Source: Reclinomonas americana ATCC 50394 (Eukaryota > Jakobida > Jakobea > Jakobida). Taken from it: 36,975 nucleotides of DNA. Both the position numbers and the translations under genes were made by a program. The stretch spans positions 1 through 36,975 of the forward strand of contig PS015250.1 in NCBI GenBank assembly GCA_048213135.1. Direction: 5' to 3'. Below the pieces are notes generated by a model, which worked only from the letters and a program-made list of their open reading frames with translations, had not been told where the DNA came from and ran no database searches. Below are positions 11,319 through 22,200 of the stretch, one piece after another (positions within the stretch are counted from its first letter, which is position 1; the number at the start of each line of letters is the position of its first letter).

Positions 11319-13968
11319 TCTCCCTCCTTGTTCGTGTCATCGTTGTTCTCTTCGCGTGGCCTCCTCTGTGCGTGCTCCCTCTCCTATCTCTCCTTCTCTC
11401 TCTCTTTCTTTCTCTCCTTGTTCCTGTTACCAATCTTCTCTGTTCCCTTCATGTGACCTCCTCTGTGCGTACTCTCTCTCTCTCGCTCACTCTTTCTCTC
11501 CCTCTCTCTCTCTGTTGGGGTGTGTATCTTCATCTCTATCTCTTTCTGTCTCTCTCTCTCTCTCCATCCCTCTCTCTTTGTGTTCTCGTGTGCAGACTCT
11601 TCGGACCCGATTGAGCGATTCAAGAACGTGATTACGTTTGCGCTGGCCGGCTTGCACTGCACGTGTCACGACGCCAAGCCGTTCAACCCGATTCTCGGCG
11701 AGACCTACGAGGGAGTGTACGAGGACGGCACGCTGGTCATGTGTGAGCAGACGTCGCATCACCCGCCAGTGTCGCACTGGGAGGTGTCGCATCCACGTGG
11801 ATTGTACAAGCTGACGGGCTACGGCACGTGGGCCGCCTCGTTCCGTGGAAACTCGGTCAAGGGACAGCAGTCGGGCCCGACTCGCGTCAAGTTCCACGAT
11901 GGGGGCATGGTCGAGTGGGAGCTGCCGTTCCTCTGGCTGCATGGCGTGTTGTGGGGCGAGCGGTTTGTTGGAAGGAGAAGGGGAGGGAGGGGATTGGAGA
12001 AGGTAGATCTGACACGCTTGTGTAATAGTGTGCTGGAGTACGCCGGCAGCATGATCTTCCGCGACGACGCCAACCGTCTCTACTGCGAGGTCAAGTTTGA
12101 CCCCGACAAGCCGTCGCTGCTGGGCCGACTGGGCTCGCTGTTCTCACGCGCCAAGAGGCCGCCGTCAGATCTCATTCGTGGTGATGTGCGTAAGAGGGGG
12201 AAGGGGTAAAGGGGAAGGGATAAAGGGGGAAGGGAGAGGAGGAGGGAGGTGCATAACCAGCAGTGTCAGGCAGTGACGGATAGTTGTGCAGTAGGCACGT
12301 GGAAAACGCATTGCAAACACGCACTGAGTATGAGACAGATGCAGGGGTGTACTGCTGTCGTTTTCAGGGTTGACGCACGCGTCTGTGAGTGTGTGTGAAA
12401 GAGTGAGACGCATTGCTGAAAGAGAGGGAGACGCATTGCGCACGCGCACAGTGTGAGTCAGTTTTTCGGGCACACGGTTATTGATTTCAGGCAAGATGAA
12501 GCACACGGTGTGTGAGAGAGAGAGGTGCACGCGGTGTCGAGACAAATATCTTGTCTGGCATGCGTCAGTGAGAAGGAAAGAAAGAAACACACACACGTGT
12601 TGTGTCTGTGAGTGCAATCGTGGACAGTGACGGATTGCAGCAGAGCTTGGTACGCTCGCATACGCACGCACATGAATCAGAGGGGGGTGACGCACGTTTA
12701 GGAAATGCGCAGAGCCGCTCTGCTTTCTTCACTCGTTGCATGCGCGCGCGTGGGTGTTTGTGAGAGAGAGTGAGAGAGGGAGAGAGAGAGAGAGTGAGAG
12801 GGAGAGTACGGGACTCTGCGTGCATCTGTGTGTAATGCGTTGGACGTGAACTTTGATGACTTTACACACCTGAGTTTGCTGCTTCGTGTTCGTCTGTTTG
12901 TGTGTTCGTCTATTTGTGTGTGCATGTGTGCGTGTGCGTGTGTGTGGACTTGCTTTGGAAGTACGAGGCACTACACACGTGTTACATGCACACTCACCTG
13001 TATGCAACTAAGTTCGCTGCTGCTGCTTGTGTTCACTTCTCTCTCTCTCTCTCTGTGAGTGTGTGTGTTTCCTCACTCGCATCTACTACGAACGCGTCGA
13101 TACTTGCTTCCTTTCTGTCGCACTCATTTGTCTCTCTCTCTCTCTCTCTCTCTCTGTGCTTGTGTGTGCTTTCACTTGCATTTGCTGTTGACGCGTCGAT
13201 GCCTGCTTACTTTCTCTCTCACGCTCGTTGTGTCTCTCTCTCGCCCGCACTCTCTCTCTCACTCTTTCTTTCTCAGTGTCGCTCTCTGTTTTTCTTGTGC
13301 CTTCTCTCTCTCTCTCCCTCTCTCTCTCTCCCTCCCCCTGCGTGTGATAGTGTATCTCTCACTTGCATTTGCTGTTCACCTGCTTACTCTCTCTGTCACG
13401 CACTGTCACTCGTTCTTTCTCAATGTCACTCTCTCTTTCTCTTTTTCTCTCTGAATCACACCCCCGTGTACTCGCTGTCAGTTTGCCGCTCAGAACACAT
13501 AGACGCTGAGATGAACTGTCGCTTGCGCACTTCACAGTATATCACGCTCACCTCCCTCCCTTCCCCTCCACCCTTCCCCTCTTACAGATCTGCGTGGTCG
13601 GCACGCAACGAAGTGGCAAGGAGGAATACACGCCCGTGTGCCGCGTGCAGGGCACCTGGCTCGGCTACGTCGAGTTCTCAACGCGAGCCAACTCTGACGA
13701 CTTCACGCGCTACTGGGAGTTGCGGACGGCGCACCCACAACAGCCGCAGCCCGTCGAGCACCCGCTGCCGTCGGACGCGCGATATCGCGAGGACCTGCAG
13801 TACCTGAAGGACGGCAACCTGGCCGAGAGCCAACGGTTTGTCGTCTTCTCACTCCTCTCTTCTCTCTTCTCCTTTATTGCTGACTCGTTTGGCGACAGAT
13901 GGAAGGTCATTCTGGAGGAGAAGCAACGAGCGGAGAAGAGACTCCGCGACGGCAAGCCGCCCAAATGA
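10705..13968 (+). CDS. Oxysterol-binding protein-related protein (short ORP)
   Basis: Six exons join in frame: 10705-10898, 11015-11172, 11596-11962, 12029-12185, 13588-13835 and 13899-13968, giving 397 residues. ORP hallmarks are visible: KPFNPILGETYEG near residue 155, EQTSHHPPVSHW near residue 180, and a C-terminal WKVILEEKQRAEKRLRDG typical of the family end. There is no PH, ankyrin or transmembrane segment, and no FFAT-type motif was noted, so it is a short lipid-binding-domain-only ORP. Known relatives bind sterols or phosphoinositides and exchange them between membranes. The acidic N-terminus (EDITEEEIEKEFESL) is not assigned. A CAG just before the start (10690) looks like a 3' splice site, suggesting an intron in the 5' UTR. 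Introns 2 and 4 are long and pyrimidine-rich. Confidence 0.9.
11173..11595 (+). repeat. (TG)n microsatellite and CT-rich intron of the ORP gene
   Basis: The intron contains an almost perfect TG tract of about 89 nt (11229-11317). CTCTCT-rich sequence follows up to the acceptor at 11595. No gene is seen inside. Confidence 0.9.
12186..13587 (+). other. 1.4-kb pyrimidine-rich intron of the ORP gene
   Basis: The intron runs from GTGCGT to TTACAG with phase 0 on both sides. Its first half is mixed, GT/GA-rich sequence with several GTGTGAGA-type stretches. Its second half (about 13030-13470) is dominated by TCTC tracts with repeated short phrases (CTCACTTGCATTTGCTGTT occurs twice, near 13170 and 13357). 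Long apparent frames here have only Leu/Ser-rich low-complexity content and are not genes. Confidence 0.8.
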
Positions 13969-14205
13969 GCACCGGTGTTTTCTTTTTCTTTTTGCTGCTG
14001 CTGTGAGGCGTGACGGCCGATCACTGTCGCGTCTCCCACTCTCCCACCATCATTCTATACTCTCGAATATCATGCTACAGAACCTCCTCCCCCCGCTCTC
14101 TCAGACCTCAGACCGAAAGAACCACCAACAGTATGTTGCCGTCGTCGGTCTGCCAATGAAAGTTGTTTGGTACACACACACATGCATCGTCAGAGGCGGG
14201 TGCTT
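13969..14205. other. Intergenic region between convergent genes
   Basis: The sequence between the ORP stop and the BRK1-like stop holds no recognised gene. It must contain both 3' ends. No clear AATAAA signal is seen on the plus strand. Confidence 0.5.
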
Positions 14206-14393
14206 TCATTGCTGATCTTGCAAGCTCGGCAACGCGCCCTTCTCCACCAAATCCAACATGCGTTCCAACTGTGTCAACCGCTCGTTTACTCGACCGAGCT
14301 TCTGTCGCACAGTGAGCTCTGTGATGAAAAGGGGAAGGAGTAGGGAAAGAGAGTGAGTGATCTGAATACAAGAACGCGGACACGCCATTCTCC
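14206..14393 (-). CDS. BRK1/HSPC300-like WAVE complex subunit, C-terminal exon (partial)
   Basis: The minus strand has a CAG acceptor at about 14319-14321 and an exon 14318-14206 ending in TGA. It encodes a heptad-rich helix with QKLGRVNERLTQLERML and ends LPSLQDQQ. The pattern matches the C-terminal coiled coil of BRK1/HSPC300 (..LATLNEKLTALERRIEYIE.. in animals), the smallest subunit of the SCAR/WAVE actin-nucleation complex. The intron lies upstream, and the remaining N-terminal exons would be in or beyond the 20-N gap at 14394. BRK1 proteins are only about 75 residues, so this exon would be half of the protein. The assignment rests on one exon; another short coiled-coil protein is possible. 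Confidence 0.5.
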
Positions 14394-14413
14394 NNNNNNN
14401 NNNNNNNNNNNNN
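14394..14413. other. Assembly gap of unknown size (20 N)
   Basis: A standard 20-N spacer. It is bordered on the right by a (TC)n tract (14419-14465) that probably broke the assembly. The first exons of both the BRK1-like gene and U1-70K, and any shared promoter, are expected here. Confidence 0.95.
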
Positions 14414-14415
14414 AC

Positions 14416-14418
<3 letters not shown>

Positions 14419-14467
<49 letters not shown>

Positions 14468-14574
14468 GCACTCACCGCCTCCCTCCCTCTCACACACTCA
14501 CTTCCAATCTCACTCCCTCATTCATTCTCTCCCTCTCTCTCACTCTCTCTTCTCTCTCTCTCTCTCTCTCTCAG
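14419..14574 (+). repeat. (TC)n tract and CT-rich intron end upstream of the U1-70K exon
   Basis: About 47 nt of pure TC repeat is followed by further CTCTCT runs. They end at the acceptor CTCTCAG at 14574, so this is the polypyrimidine part of the first U1-70K intron. Confidence 0.85.
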
Positions 14575-14967
14575 GCGCTCTTCCAAGCCGGTCCTCCCAT
14601 CGAGTTCCGCCCTCCTGTTGAGAAGAAGAAGCTTCCTCCGTACACGGGCGTGGCTGCGTTTCTGAAAATGTTTGAGGAGGCCGCGGAGAAGCCGCCGCCT
14701 CGCGATCACAATCCGATGGAGAGACCGGAGGTGCGGCGTGCGCGTGTCAAGGCCGCGCGGGCGGCCTCGCATGAGGAGCAGCTGAAGGAGCTGCGGAAGT
14801 ATTGTTGCGTGTATGTGGGGAAAGGGAGAGGGAGGGAGGGAAAGGGGGAAGTGTGTGGCGAGCACGCACACTCAGCGCCACAGTGTGAAGAACTGCGTGT
14901 GCATCTGTCAGTGAGCGATGGTTGGCAACTGTTGAGAGTGCATGAATGCGAGAGAAGCACTCTAGTG

Positions 14968-15002
<35 letters not shown>

Positions 15003-15106
15003 CGCACAGTGCCGCAGTGTGAAGAGCTGCGTGTTCATCTGTTAGTAAGCGATGGTTCTCAACTGTTGAGAGTACATGAAGTCTCTCTCTCTCTCCTCCT
15101 CCCTCT

Positions 15107-15145
<39 letters not shown>

Positions 15146-16003
15146 GCCTTCGCACTGTGCCACAATGTGAGGGAGCGTGTGGGCGTGAGAGAATGCGGTC
15201 AGTGACTCTCTCACGTACACCAGTTGCTCGTCTTCACCCTGACTCGTTTAGTTCATCATATGGCGTGTGAATCATTGCCTAAGTCACGCACAAGGCGTCG
15301 CTTCCGTGTTGCCGTTCCATCTCCAGTCACCATCGCACACATGCACAGAGACACAGTGAAATCCTATGCAGCATCACTCATTTCTTGTGTTTTGTTTTAT
15401 GCAGACAATCCGAAGGAGGATGCCAAGCTGGTGACGGATCCGATGCGCACGCTGTTTGTGGCTCGTTTGGTGCGTATGCAGAGTGATGGCAGATCGAAGG
15501 CTACTTGTCCTGCATTCGTAGCTCGTTCCGGCGTCCATGTGTATTCTGTGTCCTCTCTCTTTTCCCCCTTCTCTCCCCCTTGTCTTCCCCCTTGTCTTCC
15601 CCCTTGTCTTCCCCCTTGTCTTCCCCCTTGTCTTCCCCCTTGTCTNNNNNNNNNNNNNNNNNNNNGTGGCGGCGGTGGCGATCGTTATGGCGGCGATCGC
15701 GGAGGCGGCGGCGATCGTTATGGCGGCGATCGTGGCGGTGGCGGTGGCGACCGGTATGGCGGCGGCGGTGGCGGTGATCGGTATGGTGGTGGTGGTGGCG
15801 GTGGCGGCGGCGGCGGTGGAGATCGATATGGAGGCAGTCGACGAGATGATGGTGGAAGCAGCGGTGGCGGTGGCGCCAGTGGTGGATATGACGATCGACG
15901 AGGCGGAAGCAGGCCAGAAGGAGGCCGTGGAGGCTACGACGATCGTGGCGGTCGCGGCTATGGAGGCAGCAGCGGCGGTGGCGGCGGCGGTGGTGGTTAT
16001 TGA
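14575..16003 (+). CDS. U1 small nuclear ribonucleoprotein 70 kDa (U1-70K), incomplete
   Basis: Exon 14575-14803 encodes the conserved N-terminal region: ALFQAGPPIEFRPPVEKKKL, then LPPYTGVAAFLKMFEE and a charged helix. Human U1-70K has the same order with PPLEKLP and PYxGIAPYIREFED. Exon 15405-15469 gives the run into the RRM, MRTLFVARL, which contains RNP2. The remaining RRM, including RNP1, is absent; it must lie in the 20-N gap at 15646 or in lost sequence. The last exon (15666-16003) is a Gly-rich tail with repeated GGDRYGG units ending GGGGGY and TGA. U1-70K binds stem-loop I of U1 snRNA and is needed for 5' splice-site recognition. The usual RS/RE-rich tail is replaced here by Gly/Asp/Arg/Tyr repeats. 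The first exon with the initiator Met is not seen. Confidence 0.8.
14870..15210 (+). repeat. Intronic repeat, three copies about 130 bp apart
   Basis: Inside the 601-nt U1-70K intron (14804-15404), a unit beginning CAGTGTGAAGA(A/G)CTGCGTG recurs at about 14880, 15012 and in degenerate form at 15160. The first two copies share the continuation GTGAGCGATGGTT/GTAAGCGATGGTT and CAACTGTTGAGAGT. CTCTCT/CACACA tracts separate them. No coding potential is recognised. Confidence 0.75.
15565..15645 (+). repeat. 12-bp minisatellite CCCCCTTGTCTT next to a gap
   Basis: At least six head-to-tail copies of CCCCCTTGTCTT run directly into the 20-N gap at 15646. The array probably caused the assembly break and lies in a U1-70K intron. 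Confidence 0.9.
15646..15665. other. Assembly gap of unknown size (20 N)
   Basis: A placeholder gap. The RNP1-containing part of the U1-70K RRM is missing between the exon ending at 15469 and the Gly-rich exon, so the real gap should be larger than 20 bases. Confidence 0.9.
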
Positions 16004-16233
16004 TTTTTTCGGCTGTGACAGAAAAAAAGTTGAATGTGAGTCGTGCGTGGTGGGTAGGTATATGCGTGCCACCGGTGAGTGAATTGAAGCAATGGTGAGC
16101 GCTTGTGTGTGTCTGTGTCTGTCTCTTGTAAAACTGTTTCCTTTACATGTGTGCCGTTTACGGATTATCATTTTTCTCTTGTCTCTCGACTTGCACACGC
16201 CAGTAATTGAGGATTGATAATTACACGTGAGTA
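16004..16233. other. Short intergenic region between convergent genes
   Basis: The 230 bp between the U1-70K stop and the stop of the minus-strand cyclase gene show no gene and no clear regulatory element. Both 3' ends must lie here. Confidence 0.5.
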
Positions 16234-19200
16234 TCACGGCGAATCGACAGTCGGTGCCGTATCAAAGTCTTCTACAGGCGCGGGGAGAGTTCGTACGCTG
16301 GGCTCGCCCAGGAAGCGCACCGTGGATGCTCGCCGGCCGGCACGATCTTCAGCGCGCAGTGCGGCGCTTGGTGGCCGAGAGGCACTGATCGGTCGCTCAA
16401 TGTGTGCGGCAGCAGTGGCGGCTGTGGTTGACCCGGGTGTCTCGGGCCGTCTTGGTGTGTTGCTGGCCGACGAGCCTGCGCTCATGATGGCGAGCGAGGG
16501 GCGGCGGGCCAGCTCCGAAATGTTGCGGGTGGCCGGTGTGGTGGAGAAGCGGCGGCGAGAGTTGCGGTGCACGGACGAGGCGAGTGAGGGGCGCCGTACG
16601 TCAGCCGACGTGACATTCGATGCGACAAAGAAGGTCTCGGTGATCTCGGGACCCTCGCGCTTGCCGGCGGCACTCTTGACCTCGTGGTAATCTGCATGGG
16701 AGGGGTGAGCGACACACGGCTGGTCAAGCGGTCAAGGGGTCGCGGAGCATGCTCGCATACCTTGGACGGCCACNNNNNNNNNNNNNNNNNNNNAAAGACA
16801 TTCTTGTCTCACGAATGATTCTGACTCGAGCACACCAAACAGGAGCACCATTTTCGACATTTTCGACACGGTGGCCAACAAGTTTGGTGTCATTCGCATC
16901 AAGCTCATTGGCGACGCATACATTGCGGTGGCTGGACTCGAGCACTGCCCCGATCCAGCCGAGCACGCCAATGCCGTGGTCGGCTTCGCCATTGAGGTGC
17001 TGCAGGAGCTGGCAAGATTCAACGAAACCAACAATGAGGACATTCAGATCCGCGTCGGCGTGCACACTGGTCCGCTCGTGTCGGCTGTGGTCGGCGAGGC
17101 CAAGTCGTTCGAGTTGTACGGCGGTGAGTCTCTCTCTCTCGCCCCCGTCATGAGAAATCCAAACTTTCTTCTCACTCCTTTATTTTTCCAGAGGCCCTCG
17201 AGCGCGCCGTCAAGATGGAGGAGACCAGTGCTCCGGGCCGCGTCCACCTGACGCCACAAGCCCGGCAGCTGCTGCCCTCCGCCNNNNNNNNNNNNNNNNN
17301 NNNNNNNNNNNNNNNNNNNNNNNNNNNNNNNNNNNNNNNNNNNNNNNNNNNNNNNNNNNNNNNNNNNNNNNNNNNNNNNNNNNNNNNNNNNNNNNNNNNN
17401 NNNNNNNNNNNNNNNNNNNNNNNNNNNNNNNNNNNCTCTCTTATCCCGCAACATCAGTGTAATAATGGCGGCGGGTTCGCGTTGCGACGAAATGCGCGTA
17501 AAGTTGACCACGTCCGACGCAAACACCGTGACACTGGCGTGCTCGGTAATCATTGGCTTCTCCGGCGTGCCGTCCGTGCGTTGCAGCTGCGGGAGTGACA
17601 GTGAGCTGCTGCACCACACTTTCGTCTTTCCCCTGAAAGTACTGACCTCTTCGACGACCTGATCCACCACGTGTGGGGGGAACGCAGCGCGCAAAAGTGT
17701 GCGATTGGCGGCACCGATGGTGACCAGCTCTTGCAGCTGTTCCTGGAATTCCTTGACGCCCTCGATGAAGCACGAGAAGAAGCGCTTGCTGAGGAAGCGG
17801 CCCTCGCGCACGCGTACATTGACCGGGAACCGCGTGCCGTCGCGGTGAAGACCCAGAGTTGACAGAGCTGCGGGTGGAACACACACAAAAGTCAGTCAGC
17901 CACCGACGACCGATTCCGTCACGATTCACAATAATGACTCACCGGCGCCATTGACCACTGTGGAGCGGCCGGTGCGCAGGTAGCCAGCAATGTAATCATT
18001 GTGTCGGTCGCGGTGGGCGTCGTCGCCGACCAGCTCCTTGACGTGCTTCTCCTTGAGCTCGACAGCGTTCCAGCCAAAGAGGCGGCAGGCGCTCTCGTTG
18101 ACGTAGGTGATTTGGCCTGTTTTCGTAAGTGTGAGATGAAGCTAGGCTAGTGATGGTCAGGTAGATCATAGAGAGACACTCACCCTTGTCGTCAGTCACA
18201 ACGACACCCTGGTCGTACAAGTTGACAATCTTGGTCAACTCGTCCACGCGCTTCACCACGTCTGTCATGGCTCGTCTCTCGAGACTCAGATCTGCGGTTC
18301 ATGGTGAGTGAAGGGAATGCACACGCAACGAACATGACAATCACGCACCGCGAATGTGGGCAATGTAATACTTGGCGTCGCCATTCACCGTCTCCGTGAG
18401 TTGAATCTGAATGGGCACCAGCGAGCCATCACGGCGCAGACCGGACACCTCGCGACCGCCTCTGTGTTGAGTGGTTAGGAAAGCCAACAGGAACCACTGC
18501 GGAAGAGAGTGCACGCACGGTTGGAAGATGGTGGCCTCGCCCGTCTCCTTGTACCGCTCAATGTACTGATCGTGATCGTGGCAGTGCGGTGCAGGCATGA
18601 GCATGTTGACCTTTTGGTTCAACTGTTGCGTGTGGCAGGAGTAATTGAGTGAGCAAGCAGTCACGAGTGGTACACGAAGAGCGGGGAGAAAGTATCAATC
18701 ATACCAACTCCTCCTTCTCGTACATGAAAGTGGTGCACACGGCCTGGTTGACGTACTCGATCACGCCATCCGTGTCGGTCATGACAACCAAGTTTTGCGC
18801 GCCGTCCATCATGGCCAGAGTGCGATCCTCAATCACTGCGCGTGCACGGTTGTAAGTCGGCTGCGTTGCATCGGTGGCACTCTTTGCCTCTCCAACGCAA
18901 CTCTTGTCCTTTTCGCGCTGCTGCACCTCCTCTGTGCTGTCGTGAATAAAGGCAGCAAACACTCGCTTCTGCACGGGGATGAGTGAGCGCCATTCGTCGA
19001 GAGTGGGGAGAGTGCATCGTCACGAAACTGTCTTCATCACAGCCTCCGATACCGAGACGTACACAGGCACCGTGCTGCCGTCCTTGCGATACAGCGTCGT
19101 GTCGATGCTGCGGCCTGCGCGACAAAACGACAGTCAGATCTGGTGTCTTGACACTAAACACACTTGCTCAGCGAGACTTACCGACAAGGCGACTCTTGCC

Positions 19201-22200
19201 AGTCGTAATGTGGCCGGCAATGAGCTCGTCGTGACGCACGCGCACCTGCAAAAAATTGGTGAGTCCTTCAATTGCGTTTTGAGTGAACAGAAGAATTGTT
19301 GGTAGGACTTACCTCTGGCGGCGTGACTTCCTTGATATTCATGCCTTGCAGCTCTGGAGGAACAGAATCACAATCGTTATTCTCACCGTCCAGATGCTTG
19401 CTTGAATCACACCCCGACAAACCGTCCATGGTGTAGCCAGTGATCTTGACCATGGCGGCATTTGCCATCTGGATAATGCCCTTCTCATTAGTGAGCACCA
19501 CGGCATCGGCTGTGAAAAAGCATCAGCAAGTGAGTAAAGTTGTTCATCTCCGCCACCATGGCCCAACACGCACGCAACTCGAAGCCTGCAGCACCGAGAT
19601 GAGCTTCTTCTCGCCCTCCTTCAGAGTCTCCGCGAGGCTGGCCTCCGTGATCTCCTCGCCGTGATAGGCAAAGTCGTTGATGATGCTCACAGTGGCCACC
19701 ACCTTGTGCGACAAACTCAGAGAGTGAGTGCATTGTCTCGTGTGCTAGACGGAGAGGAAACTCACCTCCGGCGGCAGCTGCAGCAGCATCTTGCGGACCT
19801 GATCGCGCTTCTTCTGGAACTCAAGGGCCGACGGAATCACCATAATGGCCATCAGCACAATAAAGACCACGATCTGTGCGATGCCTCATGTCAGCCACAA
19901 CCGAAGATGATCACCGCTTCTGCACTTTGAACGTAACTCCAGTGGCAAACATCACGTCCACAATGAGACGCGAGTTGTCAATGTCGTCGGTCAGCGTGTC
20001 CAGGAAGATCTTGGCCGACTGCTGCAGGAACGCCGCCAGACCAGGCTGACTGAGTTCCAGGGTGTTGGCGTAGCGGTCGGCCACAATCGCGTACGAGTTG
20101 ACCGGGATGCCTTGGTTCATGCTCGCCACGGCCGAGAGGATCTCAACGGTACGAATCATCTGCACATGAACGGTGAGTGAGGAACAAGACGGGAAAGAGG
20201 ATGAGACTTTTTGGTGGTGCACCAACGCACCAGTGAGTTGTACGTGGAGCAGTCGGCATTGCGCTGTGCCTCGGCAATGAGGTCGTCGTACACGGCAAAC
20301 GCGGAGTCGTCGCATCGGCTGCCATACAGCAGCTGCGAGTGCTTCACCAGACGAATCGGTGCACCGGCGGCCGCCGGGTCGGTGAGACGCAATGTGTCAT
20401 GCGTTTGTGAGACCTGCACAACATAAACTCGAGTTAGGTGCATGCATCACACTGCCTATGTCTTGGCGCACACTCACCAGTGACATGGCCGGTGTTAATA
20501 AGTTGATTGCACTCTGTGGCGAAAATACACCATCTCGAGCGAAGAGTGTGGATTCGACGCCACCGGCCGCAATGTCCAGCTTGCTCGTTTGCACACACTG
20601 GTGCACCGAGCACACCAACGCCAGACTCTGGTAGTACTTGGCATGACGTCCCTCGGCGAGGCGAACGGCCGCCGCCGTGGCGTTGACACTGGAGCGCAGC
20701 TGCATGGTCGACGCCCACCACACGCCAAACACCAACAGGAAGAGGATAAAGACCATGAACACCGCCATGGCCAGATTGCGCCAGATGCTCTGTTGCTCCT
20801 CCTCCACCGGACCCAACTACGCATCAAGTTAGTCGCAGGAGTCATGGAGAACAAACAGTGAAGGAGTTTAGAGAGACGCAACGCTGTCACCACCACCCTG
20901 CGCCAACACGCTGTCGGGCACTGAGCGGTAGAGGCGCAGAGCGGCTGTCTTTGGCACCGCAAAGAACAGTCGCAGAGCAAACTGATTGCGGTTGAGGTAC
21001 ATGCGGTAGCAGGGGAGGAAGACGGCCAAGAACAGCAGGGAACCGACGCCCACACACACGGCAAACGTGATGAGGGACTGCGAAGTGAGAGAGAGAACAG
21101 TAAGCCATCTGTGCTTGGTTTCTCTTCTCCGCAAGTCGCACTTCACCTTCAGGTTCTGCTGGTTGGTTTCGCGCGACTGGAAGCTGGCGGTGTAATCAAG
21201 CAGCGTGTTCAGCGTGTCGCCAATGGCCTGCAGTCCGTTGCGCACCACATTCAAGTACGCCGGGCTGTACAGCAGCTGGTTGCGGCTTCCCCACGTGCGG
21301 GTGGCCATGCTCTACACCCTCCAATCGTCAGCACACTGGTGGGAAAAGGAGAATAGCACTGTCTCCGCACGACTCACCAGCGCGTCCTGTGCCATGGCCA
21401 GCACGGCTGCCTTGAGCTGCGTCGGTCCAACGGACATGGTGGCGGGCTTGGTCTCGTCGGTGCTGCGATAATTTTCCGTTGTACTGTAGCGTGAAAGATG
21501 GTGATGATGAGTGAGTCGATGTCTTTCTGTGATCAATCGACCAAAAGACGCAACATGCTGCTGGTGAGCAACGAGTCCCACTGGTGTTCCTTTTCGAATA
21601 AGTCGTTGAAGGTCAAGGCCAGGTTCGTAGCATTGCCCGCCATCCAAGTTTGCAGTTGCGAGCGCGAGTCATTGTCGTTGAGACTGAGCCACTGGCCGAG
21701 TTGCACTGCTTGCAGAGTGAGGAGAGAGGCGATATTGCTGGTGTGCATGAACGACGATTAGTTGACGATCAACGAGACTGTCGCCATTGCTGCACACTTG
21801 CGCAACTTGGTCTCGGTACTCGACTTCCACCACGTGGCAGTGTGCTTGTCGTGCGCCAGCTTGCCGATGGTGATGGCGTAGGTGACAATCATCAGCAGCA
21901 GGAGCGCAAAGCTGATCATCAGCGAGACGGTGAACATGGTGCGGTTGGAGCGACTATTGGGATGCAGGCAGAGTGAGCAGTTGCTTCGCGTAGCGTAGGA
22001 GAAAATGCCATTGTGGAAACTGAACCTCTTGGTGTCGGCCATCTTGAGGCCGAGCGACATGTCGTCGTCGGTCTCCTCGCCCTTGCCAGCGCCCTTCTTG
22101 CTGCTCTTGCCCGTGGCACGCGAGGCGCCACTCGTGCGGCTTCCAGCCCTGCGGATGCAGCAAGGTGAGATGCAAAAAAACAATGGGTAGAGAGACAGAG

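Noticed and set aside
11186-11631. Val/Cys repeat protein over the TG tract
   Set aside because: A dinucleotide microsatellite in an intron gives such frames by chance.
12902-13807. Long Ser/Leu-rich plus-strand frame
   Set aside because: It is the CTCTCT-rich ORP intron. The following ORP exon (13588) is read in another frame.
15576-15645. CRISPR-like array
   Set aside because: Units are 12 bp, head to tail, without spacers, in a eukaryotic intron: a minisatellite.
15374-16237. Minus-strand Ala/Thr/Ile-rich frame
   Set aside because: It is the shadow of the U1-70K Gly-rich tail; GGC/GGT repeats read in reverse.
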